Assembly (NCBI RefSeq): GCF_000013705.1
Contig: NC_007947.1
Location: 2,604,001 to 2,668,000, forward strand
Direction: 5' to 3'
Length of the DNA stretch: 64,000 nucleotides
Origin: Methylobacillus flagellatus KT
GTDB lineage: Bacteria > Pseudomonadota > Gammaproteobacteria > Burkholderiales > Methylophilaceae
The notes below the pieces were generated by a model that was not told where the DNA came from, ran no database searches, and saw only the letters and a list, made by a program, of their open reading frames with translations. The translations under genes were made by a program, and so were the position numbers. Position 1 is the first letter of the stretch. Each line of letters opens with the position of its first letter. Positions 20,858-30,389 of this stretch are shown here, piece by piece.

Positions 20858-20873
20858 TGGCACAGTTCCTGCT
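20858..20873 (+). promoter_or_regulatory. Sigma-54 promoter of glnA
   Basis: TGGCAC-AGTTC-CTGCT matches the sigma-54 consensus TGGCAC-N5-TTGCW, with invariant GG (20859-20860) and GC (20871-20872) at the correct spacing. It lies about 65 bp upstream of the glnA start and downstream of two NtrC-like sites. Confidence 0.85.
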
Positions 20874-20938
20874 TCACTTCAGTGTCAAGCATGCGTGCTT
20901 AATCAACTTCTTAATCCAAAAAGAGCTAGGAGAATCAA

Positions 20939-22348
20939 ATGGCGGTGGCCGATGTATTGAAACTCGTGAAGGAAAACGACATCAAATTTGTCGATTTTCG
21001 CTTTACTGACACCAAGGGCAAGGAACAGCACGTAACCGTGCCAATTTCTGCATTCGACGAAGACAAATTTACCGAAGGCCATGCTTTCGACGGGTCTTCC
21101 ATTGCAGGCTGGAAAGGTATCCAGGCATCCGACATGCTCCTGATTCCGGACCCGAACACAGCCAACATCGACCCGTTCATGGATGAACCCACCCTGTTCC
21201 TGACCTGTGACGTTGTGGATCCTACCGACGGCAAGGGATATGATCGTTGCCCACGCAGCATTGCCAAGCGTGCTGAAGCCTACTTAAAGTCCAGCGGCAT
21301 CGGTGACGCAGCCTTCTTCGGTCCCGAACCAGAGTTCTTCATTTTCGACTCCATCAACTGGTCCGTGGACATGAGCGGCAGCTCGGTCAAGATCAACTCC
21401 GAAGAAGCCGCATGGGCCTCCAACGAGAAGTTTGAAGGCGGCAACACCGGCCACCGCCCCGGCGTCAAGGGCGGCTACTTCCCTGTGCCCCCGATCGACT
21501 CCCTGCACGACATTCGTTCCGCCATGGTTGTGGCGCTGGAAGAACTAGGCGTGCCCGTCGAAGTTCACCACCATGAAGTAGCAACCGCTGGCCAATGTGA
21601 AATCGGCACCAAGTTCAGCACCCTGGTTCAACGCGCCGACTGGACACAGATTCTCAAATATGTCGTCCTGAATACTGCTCACGCATACGGCAAGACAGCC
21701 ACCTTCATGCCCAAGCCCATCTCTGGCGACAATGGTTCCGGCATGCACGTGCACCAATCCGTATGGAAGGACGGCAAGAACCTGTTTGCAGGCAACGGCT
21801 ACGCCGGCCTGAGTGAGTTTGCCCTTTACTACATCGGTGGCATCATCAAGCACGCACGTGCGCTGAACGCCATCACCAACCCGGGCACCAACTCCTACAA
21901 GCGCCTGGTTCCCGGCTTTGAGGCCCCTGTGAAGCTGGCCTATTCCGCGAAAAACCGTTCCGCCTCCATCCGTGTCCCATTCGTGCAATCCGACAAGGCA
22001 CGCCGCATTGAGGCACGCTTCCCCGATCCAACCGCCAACCCATACCTGGCATTCAGCGCATTGCTGATGGCAGGCCTGGACGGCGTGCAGAACAAGATCC
22101 ATCCTGGCGAACCTGCTACCAAGGATCTCTACCACCTGCCACCAGAAGAAGATGCAGCGATCCCAACCGTTGCCTCCTCTCTGGAGCAAGCGCTGGAAGC
22201 CCTGGACAAGGATCGCGAGTTCCTGACCCGCGGCGGCGTGTTCTCCGATGACTGGATCAGCGCTTATATCGATCTGAAGATGGAAGAGGTAACCAAGCTA
22301 CGCCAGACTCCACACCCGATCGAGTTCAGCATGTACTACAGCGTTTAA
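20939..22348 (+). CDS. glnA: Type I glutamine synthetase
   Basis: GlnA condenses ammonium and glutamate at the cost of ATP. The 469-residue length is typical of the GS-I beta dodecamer. Visible motifs are the Asp-50-type loop (FDGSSIAGW), the metal-binding EPEFFIFD, the [10 protein letters not shown] signature, the flap region [15 protein letters not shown] and the Arg-rich SASIRVP. The adenylylation Tyr is in [10 protein letters not shown] (residue 398 including Met). It follows a sigma-54/NtrC promoter and ends in a strong terminator, so it is transcribed separately from ntrBC. Confidence 0.98.
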   Translation: MAVADVLKLVKENDIKFVDFRFTDTKGKEQHVTVPISAFDEDKFTEGHAFDGSSIAGWKGIQASDMLLIPDPNTANIDPFMDEPTLFLTCDVVDPTDGKGYDRCPRSIAKRAEAYLKSSGIGDAAFFGPEPEFFIFDSINWSVDMSGSSVKINSEEAAWASNEKFEGGNTGHRPGVKGGYFPVPPIDSLHDIRSAMVVALEELGVPVEVHHHEVATAGQCEIGTKFSTLVQRADWTQILKYVVLNTAHAYGKTATFMPKPISGDNGSGMHVHQSVWKDGKNLFAGNGYAGLSEFALYYIGGIIKHARALNAITNPGTNSYKRLVPGFEAPVKLAYSAKNRSASIRVPFVQSDKARRIEARFPDPTANPYLAFSALLMAGLDGVQNKIHPGEPATKDLYHLPPEEDAAIPTVASSLEQALEALDKDREFLTRGGVFSDDWISAYIDLKMEEVTKLRQTPHPIEFSMYYSV

Positions 22349-22364
22349 GCGGCGCAACCACCAG

Positions 22365-22390
22365 AAAAAGCGGGGTAACCCGCTTTTTTT
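22365..22390 (+). terminator. Intrinsic terminator of glnA
   Basis: AAAAAGCGGG (22365-22374) pairs with CCCGCTTTTT (22379-22388) around GTAA, and the run continues to seven T. It starts 17 bp after the glnA stop. Confidence 0.92.
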
Positions 22391-22452
22391 GTATCTGGAA
22401 TCCATCCCGTCAGCAATTGCCTGTCCCAGACTTCTGCTCTACACTGAATCTC

Positions 22453-22935
22453 ATGAAAAGAATCAGCCTATTCCTTCTGGCCTGGCCCATGTATGCAGTC
22501 ATGCATGGCAGCGCCCATGCCGAAATCTACAAAAGCGTGGACGAACATGGGCATGTCACCTACTCCAATGTCCCCAGCAAGGGAGCCATCAAACTGGATA
22601 TAGATCCGCCGCCCCCGGCTCCCCCGCCCAAACCCAAGCCCCAGGCCACGCCTAGCGATTTTCCGCGCATCGACACCCAAACCCAGAAAAAGCGCGATGA
22701 ACAGCGCAAGCAAATCCTGCTTGAAGAGCTGGAGGCTGAACGCGCAGCCCTGGAAGAAGCAAAAAAAGCCTATGCCGAAGGCGAATCCAAGCCTGAGGTT
22801 TACCGGGGCGCCAACGGAAAAACCTATCGCAACGTCGCAAAATTCGAGGAAAAAATGAAGCGCTTGCAAGCCGAAGTGGATGCGCACGAGCGCAATGTAC
22901 AGCTCTTGGAAAAAGAATTGGAAGCATTCAAATAA
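22453..22935 (+). CDS. Secreted DUF4124-type protein
   Basis: The 160-residue product starts with a signal peptide (MKRISLFLLAWP to about AHA, residue 23). Next is the DUF4124 core, EIYKSVDEHGHVTYSNVPS, then a Pro-rich linker (PPPPAPPPKPKP) and a C-terminal charged coiled coil (about 80-160). DUF4124 proteins are periplasmic, common in proteobacteria and of unknown function. I chose the ATG at 22453, which begins the signal peptide. A second DUF4124 protein lies at 60.7 kb with the same layout. Confidence 0.8.
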   Translation: MKRISLFLLAWPMYAVMHGSAHAEIYKSVDEHGHVTYSNVPSKGAIKLDIDPPPPAPPPKPKPQATPSDFPRIDTQTQKKRDEQRKQILLEELEAERAALEEAKKAYAEGESKPEVYRGANGKTYRNVAKFEEKMKRLQAEVDAHERNVQLLEKELEAFK

Positions 22936-23044
22936 CTACTGCCCATACCGGCGTCATGTCCACGCCAGGCCCACTATGCACAGCGAAAGCATGAGGAGAA
23001 AGCCTTGGTCGCCCCCAATGCACAGCAAATAGCGCTATACCCCA

Positions 23045-23064
23045 CCCGCGCTTGCAAGCGCGGG
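23045..23064. repeat. Perfect 20-bp GC-rich palindrome
   Basis: CCCGCGCTTG followed by CAAGCGCGGG forms a perfect palindrome in the 212-bp gap between the DUF4124 gene and ntrB. No T-tract follows. It could be a protein-binding site, a cruciform or a REP-like element; I see no second copy in this window. Confidence 0.5.
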
Positions 23065-23147
23065 GCTGACGCGAGCCGGGACGCCTGTAGCATAGCCTGC
23101 CTGCATAACGCCACGGGGCCTGGCCTGGCTTTTGCTTAATAGAAGCC

Positions 23148-24245
23148 ATGGAACATAAAATCCCCCCCTCATTCGCAGGTTTAGAGCATTTATCGACCGC
23201 GATTATCCTACTCAATAATCAGCGTCACGTTGTCTATGCCAACCCCGGCGCCGAGGTGCTATTCGCCATCAGTGCCAAACAGATCGCAGGCCTGCCGGTG
23301 TCTCAGGTATTTCCTGGCTGCGACATCCTCGACTCCGCCATGGAACACGCCATCAAGTACCACAGCCCGTTCCGCGAGCACGAGTTCCCTATCACCACGC
23401 TGCGACAGCAATCTTTCGCCGTTACCTGCACTGTGACGCCGGTAGAGCTGGACCCAGCGTGCCTGGTACTCGAATTCCAGCATATGGACCAGCAGCTGCG
23501 CATTGCGCGTGAAGAACGCATGCTCATCCAACAGCAAGCCAACGCCGAACTCCTGCGCAACCTGGCCCATGAAATCCGCAATCCGCTAGGCGGGCTACGC
23601 GGTGCGGCGCAACTGCTGGAACACGAGCTGCCGCAAGTCAGCCTGCGCGAATACACCCAGGTCATCATCAAGGAGGCCGACCGGCTGCAATTGCTGATGG
23701 ACCGGCTGCTGGTGCCGCACCGCGTCCCGAAATACGAGCCGACCAACATCCACGAAGTATTGGAACGTGTGCGCAGCCTGCTGCTGGCTGAGTCCCCCCG
23801 CGGCATCCAGATCCGCAGGGATTACGACACCAGCCTGCCCGAGCTGATCGGCGACCGCGAGAAACTCATCCAAGCGGTCCTGAACATCGCGCGCAATGCC
23901 GTGCAGGCCATGCTGAACAACCCTGGCGAGCAAGCACCGGAAATCATCTTACGTACGCGTGCGGCCCGTCAGGTCACACTGGCAAAAAAACGCTACCGGG
24001 TTGCCATCAAGCTGCAGATCATCGACAACGGCCCCGGAATTCCGCCCGACATCCGCGAGCGCATTTTCTACCCGCTGGTGTCAGGCCGGGAGGGCGGAAC
24101 AGGCCTGGGCCTGACGCTGGCCCAGACCTTCATCACCCAGCATCACGGCATGATCGAATGCGAAAGCGAACCGGGCCGTACCACTTTCACCATATTGCTG
24201 CCAATAGAAAGCACGGCAATGAAGTCTTACATCGCAAGACAATAA
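23148..24245 (+). CDS. glnL: Nitrogen regulation sensor kinase NtrB
   Basis: NtrB phosphorylates or dephosphorylates NtrC according to PII state. The 365-residue soluble protein has an N-terminal PAS domain (about 10-110), a DHp domain with the phospho-acceptor H141 in NLAHEIRNPLGG, and an ATPase domain with N (AVLNIARNAVQAM), G1 (DNGPGIPP), F and G2 (GREGGTGLGL) boxes. It is cytoplasmic, with no membrane helix. ntrC starts 55 bp downstream. A basal promoter is presumably in the gap after the DUF4124 gene. Confidence 0.96.
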   Translation: MEHKIPPSFAGLEHLSTAIILLNNQRHVVYANPGAEVLFAISAKQIAGLPVSQVFPGCDILDSAMEHAIKYHSPFREHEFPITTLRQQSFAVTCTVTPVELDPACLVLEFQHMDQQLRIAREERMLIQQQANAELLRNLAHEIRNPLGGLRGAAQLLEHELPQVSLREYTQVIIKEADRLQLLMDRLLVPHRVPKYEPTNIHEVLERVRSLLLAESPRGIQIRRDYDTSLPELIGDREKLIQAVLNIARNAVQAMLNNPGEQAPEIILRTRAARQVTLAKKRYRVAIKLQIIDNGPGIPPDIRERIFYPLVSGREGGTGLGLTLAQTFITQHHGMIECESEPGRTTFTILLPIESTAMKSYIARQ

Positions 24246-24300
24246 ACCACAGCAGAGCAAATACTTTCAATACAAAACAAAGACTGTACAGGTAACCATC

Positions 24301-25689
24301 ATGAAACCGATCTGGATCATAGACGACGACAAATCCATACGCTGGGTATTCGAAAAGGCGCTAGCCCGTACAGACATGGATTTCAAGACTTTCGCATCGG
24401 TACCCGAGGCACTGAATGCCCTTACCCGGGAAGAGCCACAAGTCATTGTCAGCGACATTCGCATGCCTAATGGTTCTGGCCTGGATTTCCTGCATGAGGT
24501 GAAGCAACGCCATCCAGACATTCCTGTCATCATCATGACCGCTTATTCCGACCTGGAAAGTGCCGTTGCTGCATTCCAAGGCGGGGCTTTTGAATATCTG
24601 GCCAAGCCTTTCGATGTTGACCAGGCGATTGAAATCATCCGCCGTGCAGTGGATGAAAGCATGCGCCAGGCAACTGAAGTAGTGATACAAGAGGAAACAC
24701 CAGAGATCATCGGCCAAGCTCCTGCCATGCAGGAAGTGTTTCGCGCGATTGGTCGTCTGAGCCGCTCGCACTCCACAGTATTGATCAATGGCGAATCCGG
24801 CACCGGCAAGGAGTTGGTGGCAAGCGCACTGCACCGTCACAGCCCCCGTTTCGACAAGCCGTTCATTGCCATCAATACCGCAGCCATCCCCAAGGATTTG
24901 CTCGAGTCTGAACTATTCGGCCATGAACGCGGCGCATTTACCGGGGCGCAAGCCGCCAGGCGCGGACGCTTCGAGCAGGCGGACGGCGGCACCTTGTTCC
25001 TCGACGAAATCGGCGACATGCCTTCTGACCTGCAAACGCGCTTGTTGCGGGTGCTATGCGATGGACAGTTCTACCGCGTAGGGGGCCACCAGCCGGTCAA
25101 GGTCAATGTGCGCATCATTGCCGCCACCCACCAGGACCTGGAAGAAAGGGTCAAGCTCGGGCTGTTCCGCGAGGACTTGTTCCACCGCCTCAACGTCATC
25201 CGCCTACGCCTGCCGCCGTTGCGCGAACGCCGCGAAGACATCCCCTTGCTGGTCAAGCATTTCCTGCAGCATAGCGCCCGCGAACTGGGCGTCGAAGCCA
25301 AGCAGCCATCCACCGCAGCCTTGCGTTATCTCGGCACGCTGAGCTGGAGCGGCAACGTGCGCCAACTGGAAAACGTATGCCACTGGCTCACCGTCATGGC
25401 CCCCGGCCAAAACATCGACATCGCCGACCTGCCGCCTGAACTCAAGGAAGATGCCGCCAAACCCGCCAGCGCCACCTCATGGCAGAACGCCCTCGCATCG
25501 GAAGTCACGGATGCCCTTAACCGTGGCGAACACGATATCCTCGATAGCCGCACTCAGCAATTCGAGCGCATCCTGATCACCAAGGCACTGCAACATACCG
25601 GCGGACGCCGGATCGAAGCAGCAACGCAACTCGGCATGGGACGCAATACCCTCACCCGGAAAATCCAGGAACTAGGGATAGACGAGTAA
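24301..25689 (+). CDS. glnG: Nitrogen regulation response regulator NtrC
   Basis: This sigma-54 activator has 462 residues. The receiver domain has acidic D8-D10 and phospho-acceptor D52 (VSDIRMPNG). The AAA+ domain has Walker A GESGTGK (164-170), the sigma-54-contacting GAFTGA loop (211-216) and a Walker B-type [12 protein letters not shown] Fis-type helix-turn-helix closes the C-terminus ([19 protein letters not shown]). It is the expected activator for the glnA promoter at 20.86 kb. A strong terminator follows the gene. Confidence 0.97.
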   Translation: MKPIWIIDDDKSIRWVFEKALARTDMDFKTFASVPEALNALTREEPQVIVSDIRMPNGSGLDFLHEVKQRHPDIPVIIMTAYSDLESAVAAFQGGAFEYLAKPFDVDQAIEIIRRAVDESMRQATEVVIQEETPEIIGQAPAMQEVFRAIGRLSRSHSTVLINGESGTGKELVASALHRHSPRFDKPFIAINTAAIPKDLLESELFGHERGAFTGAQAARRGRFEQADGGTLFLDEIGDMPSDLQTRLLRVLCDGQFYRVGGHQPVKVNVRIIAATHQDLEERVKLGLFREDLFHRLNVIRLRLPPLRERREDIPLLVKHFLQHSARELGVEAKQPSTAALRYLGTLSWSGNVRQLENVCHWLTVMAPGQNIDIADLPPELKEDAAKPASATSWQNALASEVTDALNRGEHDILDSRTQQFERILITKALQHTGGRRIEAATQLGMGRNTLTRKIQELGIDE

Positions 25690-25715
25690 CAGTCTATTAT
25701 TAATTCACAATCTTT

Positions 25716-25745
25716 AATGCCGGGCAAAGACCCGGCATTTTTATT
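25716..25745 (+). terminator. Intrinsic terminator of ntrBC
   Basis: AATGCCGGG (25716-25724) pairs with CCCGGCATT (25731-25739) around a 6-nt loop, followed by TTTTATTTA. It starts 27 bp after the ntrC stop. Confidence 0.9.
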
Positions 25746-25768
25746 TACTGTTATCTAGTTAAAAAGAC

Positions 25769-25800
25769 AATAAAAAACGGCACTCTAAGTTACCGTTTTT
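25769..25800 (-). terminator. Terminator-like hairpin downstream of the HEPN toxin gene
   Basis: AAAAACGG (25773-25780) pairs with CCGTTTTT (25793-25800) around 12 nt. On the minus strand it is followed by a T-rich tail and would terminate the MNT/HEPN operon. Its first 15 bases (aataaaaaacggcac, 25769-25783) are repeated exactly at 26658-26672 in the porin terminator. Confidence 0.6.
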
Positions 25801-25834
25801 ACAATTCAAACTTAATTAAGCAAACTAGAAATTT

Positions 25835-26182
25835 TCAGATTCCCCTAAGCAACCCAATTTGCCTCACCAAATCTGGAATATTACGTTGAACCGTTTGCCA
25901 CACGACATTCAGGTCAATATCAAAGTAACCATGAGCAATCCGGTTACGCATACCACGCATATTTCTCCAAGGAACTTCGGGATGCTGTTCAACAAACTCG
26001 GCATTACTATCCATCACCTTCGCCGCCGCCTCACCAATAATCACAAAACTCATGATGACAGCTTGTTGGGTTCGCTTATCTGCCAGAAAATCGTGCTTAT
26101 CCAATCCATCAACAAAATTACCGGCATCCACTGCCGCCTGATAGATGTGCTCAAGATAATCCGACAAGCGGCTCTCATTCAT
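25835..26182 (-). CDS. hepT: HepT-like HEPN toxin (DUF86)
   Basis: The 115-residue all-helical protein carries the HEPN ribonuclease motif RX4HXY as R79-N80...H84-G-Y86 (MRNRIAHGYF) and a GEAAAKV helix typical of DUF86. In characterised HepT/MntA pairs the HEPN RNase is neutralised when MntA AMPylates the Tyr of this motif; Y86 is present here. Its ATG overlaps the mntA stop (ATGA, 26179-26182), so antitoxin then toxin are co-translated. Codon use and AT content look less GC-rich than in flanking genes, consistent with acquisition. Confidence 0.88.
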   Translation of the reverse strand: MNESRLSDYLEHIYQAAVDAGNFVDGLDKHDFLADKRTQQAVIMSFVIIGEAAAKVMDSNAEFVEQHPEVPWRNMRGMRNRIAHGYFDIDLNVVWQTVQRNIPDLVRQIGLLRGI

Positions 26183-26469
26183 ACCGATTGTGCTTCCGCA
26201 AGCACCTTATCCCGAAATTTAGCCGGGATGTCTGCCGGAGTTAGAAGATCAACCTGAATGCCAAGCAAGGCTTCTAAATCCTCTTGCAAACCTCCCAAAT
26301 CAAACAACGTCGTATCAGGCAATGCATCAACCAGCAAATCAAGATCACTAGCATCTACATCTCTACCATGCAATACAGAACCGAATATCCTAGGATTCCG
26401 CGCACGACTAGTTTCGACCATTTTACGAATGGCTGCACGGTTTTTATTCAATACCTCAGAAGGCTTCAT
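26179..26469 (-). CDS. mntA: MntA-like nucleotidyltransferase antitoxin
   Basis: The 96-residue minimal nucleotidyltransferase has the exact GSX10DXD motif: G30-S31 followed by D42 and D44 in GSVLHGRDVDASDLDLLV. This is the catalytic core used by MntA antitoxins to AMPylate the partner HepT. It lies immediately upstream of hepT with a 4-bp overlap. The promoter must lie in 26470-26657, an AT-rich region between this gene and the porin terminator. Confidence 0.87.
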   Translation of the reverse strand: MKPSEVLNKNRAAIRKMVETSRARNPRIFGSVLHGRDVDASDLDLLVDALPDTTLFDLGGLQEDLEALLGIQVDLLTPADIPAKFRDKVLAEAQSV

Positions 26470-26657
26470 CTGAATTCATCCTCTGCGCTAAATGGATACA
26501 TCCTTAATATTATGACAATAAAAATCTATCATCACTTAAATCCTCATCAACACCCGCCCGCTCCAACCTATATTAATCTGCAATTCTATTTAATAGACAA
26601 GATATATTACTAGTTACGAAGGCAATATCAAGATACAAATACACGCCGATCGCAGAT

Positions 26658-26690
26658 AATAAAAAACGGCACCTGAAGAGTGCCGTTTTT
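26658..26690 (-). terminator. Intrinsic terminator of the porin gene
   Basis: AAAAACGGCAC (26662-26672) pairs perfectly with GTGCCGTTTTT (26680-26690) around 7 nt. On the minus strand it follows the porin stop by about 40 bp and continues into TTATTATC. It shares a 15-bp identical segment with the hairpin on the other side of the mntA-hepT pair. Confidence 0.85.
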
Positions 26691-26729
26691 CTGACGATTG
26701 CTTTCTAAGCTAAATCTTGCGATTTAATC

Positions 26730-27935
26730 CTAGAAGAACAGGATCGCGCCCAAGCTAACAGTCTTAGCCTTACCGTCAAGACCGCCAACTACGTTGTTTT
26801 CGATCTTTTGTTGAGCATATTCTGCAACCAGGTTCAGGCTCTTGGTCAGAGGGTGGTAAGCACCAACGATCCAAGACTTGTTCTCGATGTCATAAGCGTT
26901 AGTACGCTCTTCAGACTTGCTGACACCGTAGGAAACACCCAGCTTGGTACCAACTGTAGGCAACTTATAAGTAGCTTGAACATAGCCACCCTTGTCATCA
27001 GACTTGTTGCCACCCAAGAACTGCAAACCACCTAACTGGCCACCAGTCTGCATGTCCAGACCTTTACCATCATAGTAGTAACCAACCAAGCCGAAATCAG
27101 CTACGTTGATCTTACCACCCAGGTCATAACCGCGGGAACGATAATCACCTGTTTTAGTGTTATTGTGCTTTTGAGTAATGTAACCAGCCCAAACTTTACC
27201 GGAAACATCACCAGTCCACTCGTAACTTACCTTACCATCAAAACCAAGTTCTGTTTTGTCATCAGCAAGAGCAGTACCAGCAGCTACGCCATCATTACGC
27301 AGACCTTCACGAGCAGCTACAGCAAAGCTGAAACCGTTCCAGTTAGGGGATGCATATTGAATTTGACCGATCCAGTCAGCGTAAACATAACCGGAACCGA
27401 TACGGCCCAGTGTAGAGTTACCAGGACGACCAGCACCAACACCAACGCCCAACAGGGTCATGTCGGAGAGGATAGCATCAGAACCGAACAGACCGAGGTC
27501 ACGACCAGCCTTGATAGTACCCCAGGAAGCATCACCAAAAGTCATGTAAGCTTGACGAATGTTGATGGAGTTACCATCACCAGCACGGCTTTGCCAATTA
27601 CCATTTGCACCTTGAGCGGTACCAGTAGTACCAAAACCACTGTCAGCATTCGCACCAACAAAGAATGTGAACTGGAATGCAATATCCAGATCGTTCTGAC
27701 GAGTCTTACCACCGATACCGATAGCGGAAGGCAACAGACCTGTAGAAACTTGGTTCTTTCTAGCGTTATTAGCAAAAGCTTCGCCAGAGTAACGAGTGTT
27801 TGTGTAGTAAGTATTGACGTTACCACCGATATCAATCGTCCAGTCACCTGCTGGAATGATGATACCTGCGTTTGCAGCGGAAGCGCCGAAAGCCAATACT
27901 GCGCCAGCAACTGCCAGGCCTAGTTTCTTGTTCAT
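26730..27935 (-). CDS. Outer membrane porin, beta-barrel
   Basis: The 401-residue protein has a clear signal peptide (MNKKLGLAVAGAVLAFGASAANA, cut near residue 23). Alternating amphipathic strands rich in Gly, Tyr, Asn and Thr follow, and it ends in Phe (SLGAILFF), the C-terminal aromatic used for BAM insertion. It resembles Gram-negative porins of betaproteobacteria. Codons are strongly biased (AAC, GGT, GCT, CGT), suggesting very high expression. The start has AGGAGATATAC upstream. It stands alone, with its own promoter region and terminator. Solute selectivity cannot be read from the sequence. Confidence 0.88.
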   Translation of the reverse strand: MNKKLGLAVAGAVLAFGASAANAGIIIPAGDWTIDIGGNVNTYYTNTRYSGEAFANNARKNQVSTGLLPSAIGIGGKTRQNDLDIAFQFTFFVGANADSGFGTTGTAQGANGNWQSRAGDGNSINIRQAYMTFGDASWGTIKAGRDLGLFGSDAILSDMTLLGVGVGAGRPGNSTLGRIGSGYVYADWIGQIQYASPNWNGFSFAVAAREGLRNDGVAAGTALADDKTELGFDGKVSYEWTGDVSGKVWAGYITQKHNNTKTGDYRSRGYDLGGKINVADFGLVGYYYDGKGLDMQTGGQLGGLQFLGGNKSDDKGGYVQATYKLPTVGTKLGVSYGVSKSEERTNAYDIENKSWIVGAYHPLTKSLNLVAEYAQQKIENNVVGGLDGKAKTVSLGAILFF

Positions 27936-28029
27936 GTATATCTCCTAATGCGTTTTAGTTAGCTCCCGTGCGGTTTTTACCACCGCTTCGAGAGTATTTC
28001 GCCTACTTCTTGTGAAAGAAGTTATGGGC

Positions 28030-28059
28030 AGTATGCCAAAGGCGATTCAGAGGCTGCAA
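28030..28059 (-). promoter_or_regulatory. Candidate sigma-70 promoter of the porin gene
   Basis: On the minus strand TTGCAG (28054-28059) and CATACT (28030-28035) are separated by 18 bp, with a TTGG just upstream of the -10. Transcription would start near 28022, leaving a leader of about 85 nt. That leader contains two small hairpins (28005-28022, ACTTCTT/AAGAAGT; and 27970-27986, GCGGT/ACCGC). Confidence 0.45.
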
Positions 28060-28094
28060 GCAATCTTGTAGTTTTTTCATGCTGAGCTGGGGAT

Positions 28095-28116
28095 TGTGTT
28101 GCAATTACGCAACACA
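28095..28116. promoter_or_regulatory. Inverted repeat upstream of the porin promoter, candidate operator
   Basis: TGTGTTGC-AATTAC-GCAACACA is a perfect 8-bp inverted repeat with a 6-nt centre, the geometry of a dimeric transcription-factor site. It lies about 75 bp upstream of the inferred porin start of transcription, a typical activator position. The regulator is unknown. Confidence 0.5.
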
Positions 28117-28188
28117 TTAATGCTATAGCCAATATTTTCCGGGAAAACTTCTTCTCTGCTAATCAGTTAGAAAAGAATGCTAAAGCTT

Positions 28189-29307
28189 TTATTCAGAAAT
28201 GGAGAACAGCCGCTGATGCTCACGGATGGCATAACGGTCCGTCATGCCCGCAATGTAGTCCGCAATCACCCGCGGCTGTGCATCGCCGTCTGCAACCCGG
28301 TATTCATCAGGCAGCAGGGTGGGGTCTGACAGAAAGGCGTTGAATAATTCCGCAATGATGCGCCTGGCCTTGGACGTCATGCGATTGACGCGGTAATGCC
28401 GGTAGAGGTTGGCCCTTAGGAAGCGCTTCAACTCAAGCTGCTGCTCGTCGATGGCCGGGCTGAAGCCGATCAACGGCGGAAGCGCCCGGATGTCGTCCAG
28501 TGTCCTGGGGGCATGGTCTGCGATGTTCCTGCGGCTTTGTTCGCATAAATCCGTCACGAGGATATGAATCATGCGCCGGACGGTTTCGTGGATCAGGCGG
28601 CGGCCGGCCAACGCAGGGTATTGCCGCTGCACCAGGGAAAACTGCTCGGCAAACAGCCGCACCTCGGCAAGCTGTTGCATCGTGATCAGGCCGGAGCGCA
28701 AGCCGTCGTCGACATCATGGTTGTTATAGGCGATCTCGTCGGCCAGGTTCGCCACTTGCGCTTCCAGCGAAGGCTGCTGCTTGTTGATGAAGCGCTCCCC
28801 TAATTCGCCTAACAGCCTTGCGTTGGGCAGGGAGCAATGCTTGAGAATGCCTTCGCGCACCTCGAACGTCAGGTTAAGGCCGTCGAATTCGGCATAGCGC
28901 AATTCCAGATGGTCCACGACGCGCAGGGATTGCAGGTTATGCTCAAACCCGCCGTATTCGCGCATGCACTCATTGAGCTGGTCCTGCCCGGCATGGCCGA
29001 ACGGCGTGTGCCCCAGGTCATGCGCAAGCGCCACCGCCTCGATCAGGTCTTCGTGCAGGTTGAGGTTGCGTGCAATGGCGCGGCCTATCTGCGCCACTTC
29101 CAGGCTGTGCGTCAGCCGGGTGCGGAACAGGTCGCCTTCATGGTTGATGAATACCTGGGTTTTGTATTCCAGCCGGCGGAAAGCGCCGGAGTGAATGATG
29201 CGGTCCCGGTCGCGCTGGAAATGGTTGCGGGTCGCCGGCGCCGGCTCCTCATGGACCCGCCCTTTGGTCAAGGCCGGGTCGGCGGCATAGGGCGCCAGCG
29301 CTATCAT
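28189..29307 (-). CDS. dgt: dGTP triphosphohydrolase-like HD protein
   Basis: The 372-residue protein is of the Dgt type, which hydrolyses dNTPs to deoxynucleosides and triphosphate. The HD-domain metal ligands are seen in [15 protein letters not shown], in [14 protein letters not shown] and in [16 protein letters not shown]. The N-terminal arginines ([22 protein letters not shown]) are conserved. Its ATG overlaps the aroB stop (29304-29307). The aroK-aroB-dgt order is a common proteobacterial arrangement. Confidence 0.93.
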   Translation of the reverse strand: MIALAPYAADPALTKGRVHEEPAPATRNHFQRDRDRIIHSGAFRRLEYKTQVFINHEGDLFRTRLTHSLEVAQIGRAIARNLNLHEDLIEAVALAHDLGHTPFGHAGQDQLNECMREYGGFEHNLQSLRVVDHLELRYAEFDGLNLTFEVREGILKHCSLPNARLLGELGERFINKQQPSLEAQVANLADEIAYNNHDVDDGLRSGLITMQQLAEVRLFAEQFSLVQRQYPALAGRRLIHETVRRMIHILVTDLCEQSRRNIADHAPRTLDDIRALPPLIGFSPAIDEQQLELKRFLRANLYRHYRVNRMTSKARRIIAELFNAFLSDPTLLPDEYRVADGDAQPRVIADYIAGMTDRYAIREHQRLFSISE

Positions 29308-30389
29308 GCGGCGATGGCCAGGGTTTCTTTCAACAGAGCGGCATCATAGTCGCTGGTCACCAGAGATTTGCCTATGCCTTGCTGCAGGACCAGGCGTATC
29401 TGACCATCGACGACTTTCTTGTCCAGCCCCATGAGGCCGAGATAGCGTTCCACGCCCAGTGCCGGCGCCTCTATTGGCAGCCTTGCTGCCTTGAAGATAG
29501 CCTTGATGCGGCTGATCTCGGCATCCGTCAGCCAACCGAGGCGGCGCGACAGGTCAGCCGCGAGCATGGTGCCTGCCGCCACGGCTTCGCCGTGCAGCCA
29601 GACGCCATAACCCATGGCATTCTCGATGGCATGGCCGAAAGTGTGGCCCAGGTTGAGCAAGGCACGTTCGCCCGACTCGCGCTCGTCAGCGGCCACGACT
29701 TCTGCCTTGTTCTCACAGGATCTGTAAATGGCATAGCTCATGGCTTCGGTATCCAGCGCCAGCAGTTTTTGCATGTTGGCTTCCTGCCAGACGAAAAATG
29801 CCTCGTCACGAATCAGGCCGTATTTGATCACTTCCGCCAGGCCGGCAGAGAGTTCACGTTCCGGCAGGGTGGACAAGGTGTCGATATCCGCCAGTACGAC
29901 TTGTGGCTGGTAGAAGGCCCCGATCATGTTCTTGCCGAGCGGATGGTTGATACCGGTCTTGCCGCCCACGGAAGAGTCCACCTGGGATAGCAGCGTCGTC
30001 GGCACCTGGATGAACGGCACACCCCGCAGGTAGGTTGCCGCTGCGTAACCAGCCAGGTCGCCAATTACGCCACCGCCGAGTGCAATGATGGTGGTGCTGC
30101 GCTCGCAGCGGTTTTCCAGCAGGGCATCGTAGATGAGGTTGAGGGTAGCGGCATTCTTGTAGGCCTCGCCATCGGGCAGCACGATGGGAATGACATTGAC
30201 GCCAGCATCACGCAATGGCTGTGCCAGCTTTTCCAGATACAACGGCGCTACGGTGGTGTTGGTGACGATTGCCACCTGCTTGCGCTTGAGGTGCTGCAGG
30301 ATCAGTTCCGGCTGGGTCAGCAGGCCGCGTCCGATATGGATAGGGTAAGAGCGTTCTCCCAGCTCTACATGTAGTGTTTGCATGGTCAT
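29304..30389 (-). CDS. aroB: 3-dehydroquinate synthase
   Basis: AroB cyclises DAHP to 3-dehydroquinate. The 361-residue product shows the NAD-binding [19 protein letters not shown], the [22 protein letters not shown] substrate segment, and zinc ligands in the HTFGHAIE region. The first ATG overlaps the aroK TGA (30386-30389), arguing for that start; an ATG two codons later is the alternative. It is co-transcribed with aroK and dgt. Confidence 0.97.
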   Translation of the reverse strand: MTMQTLHVELGERSYPIHIGRGLLTQPELILQHLKRKQVAIVTNTTVAPLYLEKLAQPLRDAGVNVIPIVLPDGEAYKNAATLNLIYDALLENRCERSTTIIALGGGVIGDLAGYAAATYLRGVPFIQVPTTLLSQVDSSVGGKTGINHPLGKNMIGAFYQPQVVLADIDTLSTLPERELSAGLAEVIKYGLIRDEAFFVWQEANMQKLLALDTEAMSYAIYRSCENKAEVVAADERESGERALLNLGHTFGHAIENAMGYGVWLHGEAVAAGTMLAADLSRRLGWLTDAEISRIKAIFKAARLPIEAPALGVERYLGLMGLDKKVVDGQIRLVLQQGIGKSLVTSDYDAALLKETLAIAA

